DNA of 64,000 bases from JAEUPI01 sp963814435 (lineage in GTDB: Bacteria; Pseudomonadota; Gammaproteobacteria; Burkholderiales; Burkholderiaceae_C). Below are positions 1 through 8,889 of the stretch, piece after piece (position 1 is the first letter of the stretch; every line of letters starts with the position of its first letter). The stretch spans positions 177,769-241,768 of the forward strand of contig CAWFCV010000013.1 in the NCBI GenBank assembly GCA_963814435.1. Reading direction: 5' to 3'. The notes under the pieces were generated by a model that saw only the letters and a list, made by a program, of their open reading frames with translations, searched no databases and was not told the origin of the DNA. The position numbers were made by a program, and so were the translations under genes.

Positions 1-704
1 GTCACCGCCATGTCGGCCGGCTTGTCGCGCAACGCCGCGTTGATCGTCGCCGCATAGCGCCGCGGCAGCGCCGACGGGTCGTCGCCGTTGCGCAGGCAGT
101 TCTGCTGGATTCTCGGGTCGCACAGGTAGGCGAACGTGATGTCGTCGAGCTGCAGGTAGCGGCAACCCGCGGCGGCCAGGTGGCCGATGGCCTGGCGGTA
201 GGCGGCGGCCACGTCGTCCCAGAATTCGTCGAGCGTCGGGTACACCGCGCTCGCGATCGAGGCGCGGCCGCCGCGCAGGTGCAGCATCGATGGCGACGGA
301 ATCGTCATCTTCGCCGTGCGCGTGGTCACCGACTTCAGGAACTTGAAGTCGTCGACCATGATCGGGCGCGAGCAGCCCACGCGGCCGGTCACGGCGGTGA
401 TCGGCGGCTGCTCCGACTGGCCGACGATCTTGAACTTCTCGCCTTCGTTGCGCTTCAGCTCCACGCCGTCGAGTCGCGACAGGAAGTCCAGGTGCCACCA
501 GTCGCGACGCAGCTCGCCATCGGTCACCGCGCGAAGGCCGATCGACTCCTGGCGCCGCACCACGTCGCGTATCGCGGCATCCTCGGCCGCACGCAACGCA
601 GCCGCGTCGATCTCGCCGCGTTTGAAGGAGGCACGCGTCAGCGCAAGCGCCTCGGGGCGCAGCAGGCTGCCGACCTGGTCGGCACGGAAGGGCGGTGCGT
701 TCAT
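1..704 (-). CDS. Cobalamin-independent methionine synthase-like protein (MetE/YxjG type), N-terminal part
   Basis: The reading frame starts at the ATG at 704 and runs off the left edge of the window, so only about 234 N-terminal residues are visible. The protein begins MNAPPFRADQVGSLLRPEAL, the N-terminal signature of the short MetE/YxjG family. These proteins resemble the catalytic domain of vitamin B12-independent methionine synthase. Further in, YLQLDDITFAYLCD fits the TIM-barrel strand that carries substrate-binding residues. Family members act in the cytosol on methyl-folate or other methyl donors and homocysteine-like acceptors, but the short members are often not true MetE. The zinc-binding residues lie in the missing C-terminal part, so exact function cannot be judged. 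The part seen has no frameshift. Confidence 0.8.
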   Translation of the reverse strand, partial: MNAPPFRADQVGSLLRPEALALTRASFKRGEIDAAALRAAEDAAIRDVVRRQESIGLRAVTDGELRRDWWHLDFLSRLDGVELKRNEGEKFKIVGQSEQPPITAVTGRVGCSRPIMVDDFKFLKSVTTRTAKMTIPSPSMLHLRGGRASIASAVYPTLDEFWDDVAAAYRQAIGHLAAAGCRYLQLDDITFAYLCDPRIQQNCLRNGDDPSALPRRYAATINAALRDKPADMAV

Positions 705-1055
705 GTGGGTCTGCCGAAGTCACGGGCGCTGAGGTCCACATCTTGCACGAAGTCGCCGCGCCGCTCGATGCGACTCGCGCGCCGAGGGAAAACGCGACGT
801 CGCGTGGCGTCGAGCCGAAGCGTGCGCACGTAGCAGCGGCATGTCATCGATGACGTTTTGTAAGTGAGCGCGGCGCGCGTGGTGTGGCCAGGCAGGTTGC
901 GCGCGCGCCGCGCGGGCCGGCAGGCAGGCAGGCGTGAAAAGGCGGGGCCGCCCACTTACTTCCTGTCAGGTTCTGCAGCGAAGGACATCGCGCCGCCGCA
1001 AGGCCGGCGTAGTGTCCGCCCCCACTCGGCAACACAGCCGGGCAAGGAGACGTCC
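705..1055. other. Non-coding stretch between divergent genes
   Basis: This 350-bp stretch separates the MetE-like gene (minus) from the DUF1111 gene (plus). It contains a short GGCA tandem run near 919-932 inside a GC-rich patch. An AAGGAGA ribosome binding site at 1044-1050 serves the ATG at 1056. I see no convincing sigma-70 promoter, operator or RNA gene. Confidence 0.4.
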
Positions 1056-2556
1056 ATGAATCGCAACGCCATCTACCTGGGAGTCGCCGGATTCCTGGTC
1101 GCTTGTAACGGAGGCATCCGAGGGCGAGGAGGCCGCGGCCGATGCGGCGGCTCAGGAACGCACGACTGCGGTCGCGGCGGCAGACACCGCCAACGGCGTT
1201 CGCGAAACCATCGAGGCGCTGCGCGGCGGCGGTCCCGTTGGCGGCGGACCGTTCACGCCACCGCCTTCGAGCGCGCAGCGACCCTGGCCCGCGCGACGGA
1301 GCGGCCGACGCCGGCGGTTTCTATGAAGGCCTGACCGCCAGGCGCAGATCAAAGCCTTCGAGGTCGGCAAGGCGGAATTCGACGAGGCCGACGACGTCGA
1401 GGAAGGGCTCGGTCCGACCTTCAATCTCGACAGCTGCGGCGGTTGCCATTCGCAACCAGCCATCGGCGGCACCAGCCCGAAGGTCAATCCGCAGGCGGCG
1501 ATGGCCAACGCAGTTCAACATGCTGCCGCCGTTCATCACGGTCGACGGCCCGGTGCGCGAGGCCCGCTTCGTGCGCAATGCCGACGGTTCGCCCGACGGC
1601 GGCGTGCACGGGCTGTTCACGATCAGCGGTCGCGAGGGTGCCGACGGCCTGCGCATTGACCCAGCCCGACTTCGTCGCGCGAGCTGGCCCGCAGCAACGT
1701 CGTCTTCCGCATCCCGACGCCGCGTGTTCGGCGCGGGGTTGATCGAGAGCCATTCCGGACAGCGAAATTCTGAAGAACCAGGCAAGGTCGGCGCAGGCCA
1801 AGCAGGCGCTCGGCATTCGCGGCCGGCCCAACGTGCTGCTCACCGGCAATTCGATCTCGGGCCAACCCAACCGCAACGGCAACGACGGCACGATCGGGCG
1901 CTTCGGCTGGAAGGCGCAGAACAAGTCGCTGCTGATCTTCTCCGGCGAGGCGTACAACGTCGAAATGGGGGTCACCAACTCGGCATTCCCCACTGAGCGC
2001 GACGAAACGGAAGGCTGCATGTTCGCGCCGATCCCCAACACCGAAGCCGATCTCGACGCAGCCCGACCCGATCGAAGGCGCTGAGCCCGATCGAAAGTTC
2101 ACCATCTTCATGCGCTGCTGGCGCCGCCAAAGCGGTCGAGCACGGTCGCCGGCGCCACGGACGCGTCGATCGACAGCGGTGGCAAGCTGTTCGCCGACAC
2201 CGGTTGCGCGCTGTGTCATGCGCCGACGCTGCAGACTCACCGAAAAGCGTCGATCGCATCGATGGGCAACAAGAGCCGTCAACCTGTACTCCGACCTGCT
2301 GCTGCACGACATGGGCGCGGGATTGGCCGATGGCATCCAACAGGGCCAGGCGAGCGGGCGCGAATTCCGCACCGCGCCGCTGTGGGGGCTGGGTCAGCGG
2401 CTGTTCTTCCTGCACGACGGTCGCACGTCCGACCTGCGCAAGGCGATCCAGGAGCACTACAGCAGCGGCTCCGAGGCCAACGCGGTGACGAAGCGCTTCT
2501 TCGCGCTGCCCGATAACCAGCAACAGGACCTGCTGAACTTCCTGCGCTCGCTGTAG
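1056..2556 (+). CDS. Di-heme c-type cytochrome / DUF1111 family oxidoreductase, multiply frameshifted
   Basis: A full-length DUF1111 (di-heme oxidoreductase, formerly thiol oxidoreductase) protein can be read only by moving between frames at least five times. The start MNRNAIYLGVAGFLVAC resembles a lipoprotein or export signal and follows an AAGGAGA ribosome binding site. Two CxxCH haem motifs are visible: CGGCH encoded at 1435-1449 and CALCH at 2205-2219. The segments between them (for example FRIPTPRVFGAGLIE and ALGIRGRPNVLLTGNSISGQ) and the end (FFLHDGRTSDLRKAIQEHYS) follow the usual family order. Family members are periplasmic or outer-membrane electron-transfer proteins. Because the order of domains and total length are normal, sequence errors are as likely as decay. 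Confidence 0.65.
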
Positions 2557-2612
2557 GCGCGGGTTGTCGTCAATATGGGCTGGCGCGCCCACCGCCGCCC
2601 CGGGAGCTCGCC

Positions 2613-2880
2613 ATGCGACTTCGCCCGCTCGGGCGCAGCGGCCTGCAGGCCGCGCCGCTGGCCTTCGGCGGCACGTGTTCGGCTGGACGGTGGACACGGC
2701 GACCTCGTTCGCACTGCGAAGCGCGGCTGGCGCGTCCTGGCCGCGCTGGATGCCGCGGCCCGGGCCAGCAAGACCACGCCGGCCCAGGTGGCGCTGGCCT
2801 GGCAGATGGCGCGGCCCGGCATTGCGGCGCCGATAGCCGACCCGACCGCTGCGCTATTGCGTCTTGTCAGCCAGCCGTTA
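2613..2880 (+). pseudogene. Aldo/keto reductase remnant with large internal deletion
   Basis: The N-terminus MRLRPLGRSGLQAAPLAFGG is typical of aldo/keto reductases. Two frame changes later VFGWTVDTATSFA continues the first helix region. Then the sequence jumps directly to a family C-terminus, AALDAAARASKTTPAQVALA followed by WQMARPGIAAPIA. A complete enzyme has roughly 310-330 residues. Here fewer than 95 remain, and the catalytic Tyr/Lys/His core is missing. No stop codon closes the remnant before the thiolase gene. This is a deletion derivative, not a sequencing artefact alone. Confidence 0.75.
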
Positions 2881-2924
2881 TCCTGCCGCACTATGCTCCC
2901 CAGCTTCCCAGAAGGAGACATTCC

Positions 2925-4106
2925 ATGGCACGAGACGTATTTGTCGTCGGCGCGGCGCGCACGGCGATCGGCACCTTCAACGGCACGCTGAAGGACACCC
3001 CGCTGGCCGACCTGGCCACGCTGGCCGTGAAGACGGCGCTGGCGCGCAGCGGTGCGCCGATCGACAAGGTCGGCCATCTGGCGATGGGCACGGTGATCCC
3101 CACCGAGCCGCGCGACGCGTACCTGAGCCGCGTCGCCGCAGTCAACGCCGGGCTGCCGAAGGAGACGCCGGCGTTCAACGTCAACCGCCTGTGCGGCTCG
3201 GGCCTGCAGGCCATCATCTCGTCGTCGCAGGCCATCCTGCTCGGCGATTGCGAGCTCGCGGTCGGCGCCGGCGCCGAGGTGATGTCGCGCGGCGCGTACA
3301 TCATGCCGTCGGCGCGCTTCGGCGCACGGATGGGCGACACGCAGGTGCTCGACATGATGGTCGGCGCGTTGCACGACCCGTTCCACAAGATCCACATGGG
3401 CATGACGGCCGAGAACGTGGCCGAGCAGTTCGGCATCAGCCGCCAGCAGATGGACGAACTCTCCGCCGAGAGCCACCGCCGCGCCGCCGCGGCCATCGCC
3501 GCCGGCCGCTTCAAGGAGCAGATCGTGGCGGTGATGATCAAGACGCGCAAGGGCGATGTCGCATTCGACACCGACGAGCACGTGAAGGCCGACACCACCG
3601 TCGACACGCTGGCCAAGATGAAGCCGGCGTTCAAGAAGGACGGCTCGGTGACCGCCGGCAACGCCTCGGGCATCAACGACGGCGCGGGCGCCGTGGTGCT
3701 GGCCAGCGGCGAGGCGGTGAAGGCACACAACCTGAAGCCGATGGCGCGGCTGGTCGGCTACTCGCACGCCGGCGTCGAGCCCACCATCATGGGCATCGGC
3801 CCGGTGCCGGCCACGCGCAAGGTGCTCGAGCGCACCGGCCTGTCGGTCAAGGACCTCGACGTGATCGAGAGCAACGAGGCCTTCGCCGCGCAGGCCTGCG
3901 CGGTGGTCAAGGAACTCGGCCTCGACCCGGCCAAGGTGAACCCCAACGGCTCGGGCATCTCGCTGGGCCACCCGATCGGCGCCACCGGCGCGATCATCAC
4001 CACCAAGGCGCTGTACGAACTGCAGCGCGTCAAGGGCCGCTATGCGCTGGTGACGATGTGCATCGGCGGCGGCCAGGGCATCGCGGCGATCTTCGAACGC
4101 TGCTGA
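2925..4106 (+). CDS. bktB: Acetyl-CoA C-acyltransferase (beta-ketothiolase, BktB type)
   Basis: This 393-residue thiolase condenses or cleaves acyl-CoAs in the cytosol, in beta-oxidation or in supply of 3-ketoacyl-CoA for polyhydroxyalkanoate. The start at 2925 is preceded by GAAGGAGA, and an upstream in-frame extension belongs to the aldo/keto reductase remnant. The active-site cysteine is Cys90 in NRLCGSGLQA. The histidine motif GISLGHPIGATGA and the second cysteine in MCIGGGQGIAAIFER lie at the C-terminus. The sequence closely follows Cupriavidus BktB along its length, including GALHDPFHKIHMGMTAENVA. The frame is intact. Confidence 0.9.
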   Translation: MARDVFVVGAARTAIGTFNGTLKDTPLADLATLAVKTALARSGAPIDKVGHLAMGTVIPTEPRDAYLSRVAAVNAGLPKETPAFNVNRLCGSGLQAIISSSQAILLGDCELAVGAGAEVMSRGAYIMPSARFGARMGDTQVLDMMVGALHDPFHKIHMGMTAENVAEQFGISRQQMDELSAESHRRAAAAIAAGRFKEQIVAVMIKTRKGDVAFDTDEHVKADTTVDTLAKMKPAFKKDGSVTAGNASGINDGAGAVVLASGEAVKAHNLKPMARLVGYSHAGVEPTIMGIGPVPATRKVLERTGLSVKDLDVIESNEAFAAQACAVVKELGLDPAKVNPNGSGISLGHPIGATGAIITTKALYELQRVKGRYALVTMCIGGGQGIAAIFERC

Positions 4107-4237
4107 GCAGCACGTCACGGTCGGTCGCGCCGCGTGCGCGCACCGACCCACCCGATCGCGGGAAACCGAGTCTGCCCGGCGCGCGGCCGGGCGTGCCAAA
4201 CTGGCGGCTGCGACACCCCCGTCGCGCCAAGGTCGCC

Positions 4238-5433
4238 ATGAACGCCCCCCTGCCCTTGCCCGCGCTCGAAGAGATCCGCCAGCACGAAGACGAGATGGTC
4301 GCCATCCGGCGCCAGATCCACTCGAACCCGGAGCTCGCATACCAGGAGAACGCCACCTCCGACCTGGTCGCCGAACGGCTGCAACGCTGGGGCTATGACG
4401 TGCATCGCGGGTTGGGCGGCACCGGCGTGGTGGGCACACTGCGCGTGGGCACGTCCACCCGCCACATCGGCCTGCGCGCCGACATGGACGCGCTGCCGAT
4501 CGCCGAGACCAGTGGCAAGCCCTGGGCCAGCAAGGTGTTCGGCAAGATGCACGCCTGTGGCCACGACGGCCACACCGCGATGTTGCTGGCGGCAGCCCGC
4601 CACCTGGCGGCCACGCGCCGCTTCGACGGCCACCTGCACCTGGTGTTCCAGCCGGCCGAAGAAGGCCAGGCCGGCGCCAGGAAGATGCTCGACGACGGCT
4701 TCCTGAAGCTGTTCCCGTGCGAGGCGATGTTCGGCATGCACAACATGCCCGGCAAGCCAGCGGGCAAGTTCGTCGCGGTGCCGGGCTTCGCGATGGCAAG
4801 TTCCGACAGCGTGATCATCAAGGTGCGCGGCAAGGGCAGCCATGGCGCGATGCCGCAGACCTCGATCGACCCGATCGTCGCCGCATCCAGCATCGTGATG
4901 GCGCTGCAGACGATCGTCTCGCGCAATGTGCCGCCGCTCGAGATGGGCGTGGTCACGGTCGGCGCCATCCACGCCGGCGACGCGCCGAACGTGATCCCCA
5001 ACGAATGCGAGCTGCGCCTGTCGGTGCGCGCCTTCCGCCCCGACGTGCAGGACCTGCTCGAGCGCCGCATCAAGGAGATCGGACAGACCCAGGCCGCCGT
5101 GTACGGCGCCACCGCCGAGGTCGACTACCAGCGGCGCTACCCGGTGCTGTACAACCACCCCGAGCAGACCGAGTTCTGCAAGCAGGTGGTGCGCGACTGG
5201 CTCGGCGCCGAAGGCCTGCTCGACGCGGCGGAGCCGGTCACCGGCAGCGAGGACTTCGCGTTCTTCCTGAGCAGGTGCCCGGCTGCTACGTCTTCATCGG
5301 CAACGGCGAGGGTGACCAGGGCGGCTGCATGGTGCACAACCCGGGCTACGACTTCAACGACGCGGTGCTGCCCACCGGCGCGAGCTACTGGGTGCGCGTC
5401 GCCGAGACCTATCTGAATCCGCGCCGCGCCTGA
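4238..5433 (+). CDS. M20 family amidohydrolase (hippurate/N-acyl-amino acid hydrolase type), one frameshift
   Basis: The protein is a zinc-dependent M20D-type peptidase or aminoacylase that would release an acyl group from N-acyl amino acids in the cytosol. Metal-binding motifs are visible: GLRADMDALPI near residue 80, HACGHDGH at 105-112, and QPAEEGQ. SHGAMPQTSIDP marks the dimerisation domain. The start ATG at 4238 gives the usual N-terminus. Near 5275 one base appears to be missing: the frame must change for the protein to continue as QVPGCYVFIGNGEG and end at the TGA at 5431-5433. Length, about 398 residues, is normal. It follows the thiolase by 131 bp and may be co-transcribed with it. 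Confidence 0.85.
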
Positions 5434-5456
5434 TCGGCCCATGTTGGATCGCGACG

Positions 5457-6188
5457 GTGAAATCCAAGCACGACCCATCTGACAACGCGGCCGGCAGCGC
5501 CGGGCGGACCGGCGACGCGGCCCAAGGCGGCGCCGCGCAATCCACGGCCGGAACGCCGCAGGATGAACCGCTGTTCATCACGCTGCGCGACATCGAGCTG
5601 CCGCCGCTGCCGGTCACTGCGGGCCAGCCTGGCGACGAAGGTCTGGTGCAATCGGACGCCGAGCTGCAATCGGTGCCGTGGCTCGGCGACCCGGAGACCG
5701 AGCGTGCCGAGCAGCGCGCGGCGCGGCGCGCGCAGGTACGCCGCGACCGCTTCCGCGGCGCTGCGCAAGCCGCCCCCAGCGAACCCGCCGCGCCCCAGGT
5801 GCTGGTGCTCGATGCCGATCCGGTGTCGAGCGAACCGCTGTGCGAGCTGCTGCAGGGCTTCGGCTTCGAGGTGGTGGCGCTGGCCGAGATGCCGACGCAA
5901 CCGGCGCCCTGGCCCTACGTGGCGGTCTTCGTCGACGCCGCGCTGACCGCAGCCGATGGTGTCGATGGCATCGACCTGTGCAAGCAGGTCCGCGATCTCT
6001 CACGCGTGCCGGGCAGCACCACGCCGATGCTGGCGCTGGTGACCCAGCCGCTGAAGCCGGTCGACCGCGTGCGCGCCCAGCTCGCCGGATGCGACGAAAC
6101 CGTCTACAAGCCGTGGGCACGCGGCAGCGTGGCCCGCGTGCTCGACGCGCGCGGCATCGCACTGCCGTCGGACGCGCGGCGCGTCTGA
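5457..6188 (+). CDS. Receiver-domain protein with no visible output domain
   Basis: The 243-residue protein starts with GTG at 5457, 24 bp after the amidohydrolase. Its first 105 residues are a low-complexity Pro/Ala/Gln-rich region. The second half reads as a response regulator receiver: acidic pocket VLVLDADPVSS, candidate phospho-acceptor Asp in VAVFVDAALT, and the conserved lysine in ETVYKPWARGS. No DNA-binding or enzymatic domain follows. It may be a phosphate sink or protein-interaction module. The partner kinase is not in the neighbourhood. Confidence 0.6.
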   Translation: MKSKHDPSDNAAGSAGRTGDAAQGGAAQSTAGTPQDEPLFITLRDIELPPLPVTAGQPGDEGLVQSDAELQSVPWLGDPETERAEQRAARRAQVRRDRFRGAAQAAPSEPAAPQVLVLDADPVSSEPLCELLQGFGFEVVALAEMPTQPAPWPYVAVFVDAALTAADGVDGIDLCKQVRDLSRVPGSTTPMLALVTQPLKPVDRVRAQLAGCDETVYKPWARGSVARVLDARGIALPSDARRV

Positions 6189-6239
6189 CGCGGATTGGTT
6201 CCATTCGCCCCGCGCCATCGCCGGGCCGCGACCGCAAAC

Positions 6240-7907
6240 TCAATCACCGCGCGGCCTGCCCCACACGCGCAGCAGCGCGCCCAGGCGCAGGCGCCACGGC
6301 AGATGCTCGTCCGACAGCGCGTCGAGAAAGTCCGACAGCCGCTTGGACTTGGCCATCGTGTAGATCGTCAGCGCCACGGTCGCGACGAAGATTGCAGCGA
6401 ACACGAGCACCCGCTCGATCATCGGCCGCTCGGCCATCGACAGCAGGTTCATGCCGAGGAACCCGGTCGTCACCGTGCCGACCAGCCCGAAGATCGTCAC
6501 CACCGTCAGCCGCACCACCGTGTTGGCCTGGCGGCGCAGGCTGTCGGCGTCGAGGTAGCTGTTCATGTCGTGCATGCGCTCCTTCACCTCGGCATGCAGC
6601 GCGTTCAGGCCGAGGTGCGTGGTGCACAGGTGGAACAGCGCACGCACCTGCGCCTGCTCCGACACCTCGTGGAACCAGTAGCGGTGCGTGAAGCGCAGGA
6701 ACGCGGCGTAGCCGTTGCGGATTGCGCGCTTGAACTGCTTGACGCTCTCGGCGTCGCCGACGTCCAGTCGCTTCAGCGCATCGACCAGCCGGTCGGAGAA
6801 CATCAGCAACGCGGCCTTCTGGAAGTGCGCGATCAGGAACAGCATGAAATGCTGATGCCGGAACTGCGCCAGCACGCCACGGTCGCGGCAGCGGTAGAAC
6901 TCGGCCCGGGCATCACCCACGACCACCAGCGCGTGGCCGCAGCACAGGTAGCGCGTGCGGGGGGCGGCGCCGCCATCGGACCAGAAACGGTCGTAGCAGT
7001 GGCGCTGTTCGAAGTCGGCCAGATGTTGCTCGCTGTACGGCAATTCGCCGTCACCCGCGCCGGCGACCAGCCCCAGGCGCACGAAGTCGCTGCGCGTCAG
7101 CGCGCGCGGATCGTCCACCGCCAGGTAGGCCATCAGCGGCATGCGGTAGTACTCGATCTGCCGGTAGCGCAGCGCCCCTTCGCGCTCCGAATGGTCGCTC
7201 ACCAGCGGCCACAGCATGAACTCCCAGTGTGCGGCAATGCGCGGCGCGCGGTGTTCGCGGACGAATTCGAGATAGCTCTCGCGCGCCTGCGCGTCCGAGC
7301 CGGCCAGCGCGCGGCCCTGCGCATCGAGCCAGTCGACGCCGGCCATGCTGTGCAGCGGCTGGCCCGCCGCGTCCCAGCCCGACGGATAGCCGCGGCCGAA
7401 GCGGTACAGGATCTCCTGGGCCTCGCGCAGCGTGAGGTCGTCGCCGGCCAGCTCCACGTTGAGCAGCACGATGTCGACATCGTCGAAGAAGTACAGGTCC
7501 ACGTGCACCACCTGCAGCGTGATCGTCGCCGCACCCAGCCGCGGCAGCAACCGCACCGCGCGCACATCGTCGCGCCGGAACACGTGCATCGACGACTCCG
7601 ACGCCTCGCCGTGACGGCCACGCCCCTCGCCGTAGAGAAACTGCTGCACGAACGGCAGAAAGGTGACGAACTCGTTGTAGTGCCGTTCGTGAAACCGATC
7701 CGGCGCGCCGCTGTACTCGTCGATGCCGCGGCGCCAGGGCGAGCCGTCGACGCCGGCGGCCAGCAGCTCCCAGGGGCGGCGCTGCACGTCGTCGCCGCGC
7801 CGTCGAGCCACCAGACGCAACGGCCACAGCAGCACCTGGCGCAGGTGGTGCACCTGCTGCGCGGTGCGAGTCTTGACTGCCGCGGCGTCGATCGAGCCCG
7901 TCTGCAT
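6240..7907 (-). CDS. CorA-like divalent cation transporter family protein
   Basis: This intact 555-residue protein has a long soluble N-terminal region, an alpha-helical stretch and two C-terminal membrane segments. The first ends in GFLGMNLL near residue 485. The Gly-Met-Asn motif is the selectivity signature of CorA/ZntB pentameric channels, which carry Mg2+, Co2+ or Zn2+ across the inner membrane. The protein is much longer than typical CorA (about 320 residues), and the extra N-terminal part is of unknown role. It ends 52 bp from the receiver gene and is convergent with it. The cation cannot be told from sequence. Confidence 0.8.
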   Translation of the reverse strand: MQTGSIDAAAVKTRTAQQVHHLRQVLLWPLRLVARRRGDDVQRRPWELLAAGVDGSPWRRGIDEYSGAPDRFHERHYNEFVTFLPFVQQFLYGEGRGRHGEASESSMHVFRRDDVRAVRLLPRLGAATITLQVVHVDLYFFDDVDIVLLNVELAGDDLTLREAQEILYRFGRGYPSGWDAAGQPLHSMAGVDWLDAQGRALAGSDAQARESYLEFVREHRAPRIAAHWEFMLWPLVSDHSEREGALRYRQIEYYRMPLMAYLAVDDPRALTRSDFVRLGLVAGAGDGELPYSEQHLADFEQRHCYDRFWSDGGAAPRTRYLCCGHALVVVGDARAEFYRCRDRGVLAQFRHQHFMLFLIAHFQKAALLMFSDRLVDALKRLDVGDAESVKQFKRAIRNGYAAFLRFTHRYWFHEVSEQAQVRALFHLCTTHLGLNALHAEVKERMHDMNSYLDADSLRRQANTVVRLTVVTIFGLVGTVTTGFLGMNLLSMAERPMIERVLVFAAIFVATVALTIYTMAKSKRLSDFLDALSDEHLPWRLRLGALLRVWGRPRGD

Positions 7908-7972
7908 GGCGCGCAGTGTAGGGGTTTGACCCTCGTCTGCGCAGGTGGACGCACCCAGCTTAAGCTCGCCGC

Positions 7973-8773
7973 ATGCCCGCCCTGCCCGAGCGCATCGTCT
8001 GCCTGACCGAGGAGCCCACCGAGGTGCTCTATGCGCTCGGGCAGGAGCATCGCATCGTCGGCATTTCGGGCTTCACCGTGCGCCCGCCGCGGGCCCGGCA
8101 GGAAAAGCCCAAGGTCAGCGCCTTCACCAGCGCGAAGATCGATCGCATCCTCGCGTTGAAGCCCGACCTGGCGATCGGGTTCTCCGACATCCAGGCCGAC
8201 ATCGCCGCCGCACTGATCAAGGCCGGCGTCGAGGTCTGGATCGCGAACCACCGTTCGGTGCCGCAGATCCTCGGCTACGTGCAGCGGCTGGGCGCGCTGG
8301 TCGGAGCGGCCGACGCGGCGCAGCGCTACGGCGCAGCGCTGCAGGCGCGGCTCGATGCAGTGCGGGCCAGCGCGGCCACGCTGCCGCGCCGGCCGAAGGT
8401 CTATTTCGAGGAGTGGGACGATCCGCCGATCAGCGCCATCCGCTGGGTCAGCGAGCTGATCACACTCGCCGGTGGCGACGACATCTTTCCGCAACGCGCG
8501 GCGGCGAGCCTGGGCAAGGACCGGATCATCGCGGACGCCGGCGACATCGTTCGGGCCGCACCCGACGTCATCATCGGCTCGTGGTGCGGCAAGAAGTTCA
8601 GACCGGAGCGTGTGGCGGCCCGGCCCGGCTGGCGTGATGTACCGGCGGTGCGCGATGGCGAGTTGCACGAGATCAAATCGCCGCTGATCCTGCAGCCCGG
8701 GCCGGCGGCGCTGACCGACGGGTTGGACGCGCTGCATGCGATCATCCGGCGCTGGGCCGAGCGCCACGACTGA
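7973..8773 (+). CDS. BtuF-like cobalamin/iron-siderophore periplasmic-binding-fold protein without signal peptide
   Basis: The 266-residue protein has the class III periplasmic binding fold: start MPALPERIVCLTEEPTEVLY, then KIDRILALKPDLAIGFSDIQ, and YFEEWDDPPISAIRWVSELI. This is the pattern of ABC-transporter proteins annotated as cobalamin-binding. It starts directly with the mature domain. No signal peptide or lipobox is present, and no ABC permease or ATPase gene is adjacent. Stand-alone cytosolic members of this family are known but their role is poorly defined. The divergent CorA-like gene is 65 bp away. Confidence 0.75.
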   Translation: MPALPERIVCLTEEPTEVLYALGQEHRIVGISGFTVRPPRARQEKPKVSAFTSAKIDRILALKPDLAIGFSDIQADIAAALIKAGVEVWIANHRSVPQILGYVQRLGALVGAADAAQRYGAALQARLDAVRASAATLPRRPKVYFEEWDDPPISAIRWVSELITLAGGDDIFPQRAAASLGKDRIIADAGDIVRAAPDVIIGSWCGKKFRPERVAARPGWRDVPAVRDGELHEIKSPLILQPGPAALTDGLDALHAIIRRWAERHD

Positions 8774-8812
8774 AGGAGACGAAACCATGCCCCCACGCTC
8801 ACACTGTTCGCA

Positions 8813-8854
8813 GCCCCACGGCTCCGTCTGGAGCCCCTTCGTGGCTCGTGGGGC
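8813..8854. repeat. REP-like palindrome upstream of acuI
   Basis: The outer arms GCCCCACG (8813-8820) and CGTGGGGC (8847-8854) are perfectly complementary. They enclose a smaller hairpin, GGCTCC-GTCT-GGAGCC, at 8820-8835. The element resembles small palindromic repeats common in intergenic DNA of Burkholderiales. Confidence 0.6.
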
Positions 8855-8889
8855 GTCAGCCTCCTCGAGCCCGCTCGGCGGAGGCTGAC
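8855..8889 (+). promoter_or_regulatory. Hairpin that includes the acuI ribosome binding site
   Basis: GTCAGCCTCC at 8855-8864 is perfectly complementary to GGAGGCTGAC at 8880-8889. A further 5-bp stem, CGAGC/GCTCG, lies inside. The right arm contains the GGAGG Shine-Dalgarno sequence and ends one base before the ATG at 8890. In the mRNA this helix would bury the ribosome binding site. It could be a translational control element or a REP element that happens to sit there. Confidence 0.55.

Noticed and set aside
2457..4799. Open frame of 780 residues on the minus strand across the bktB and amidohydrolase genes
   Set aside because: It is antisense to two clear enzymes, is Arg/Ala/Gly-rich and shows no family motif. 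Such frames are expected at this GC content.
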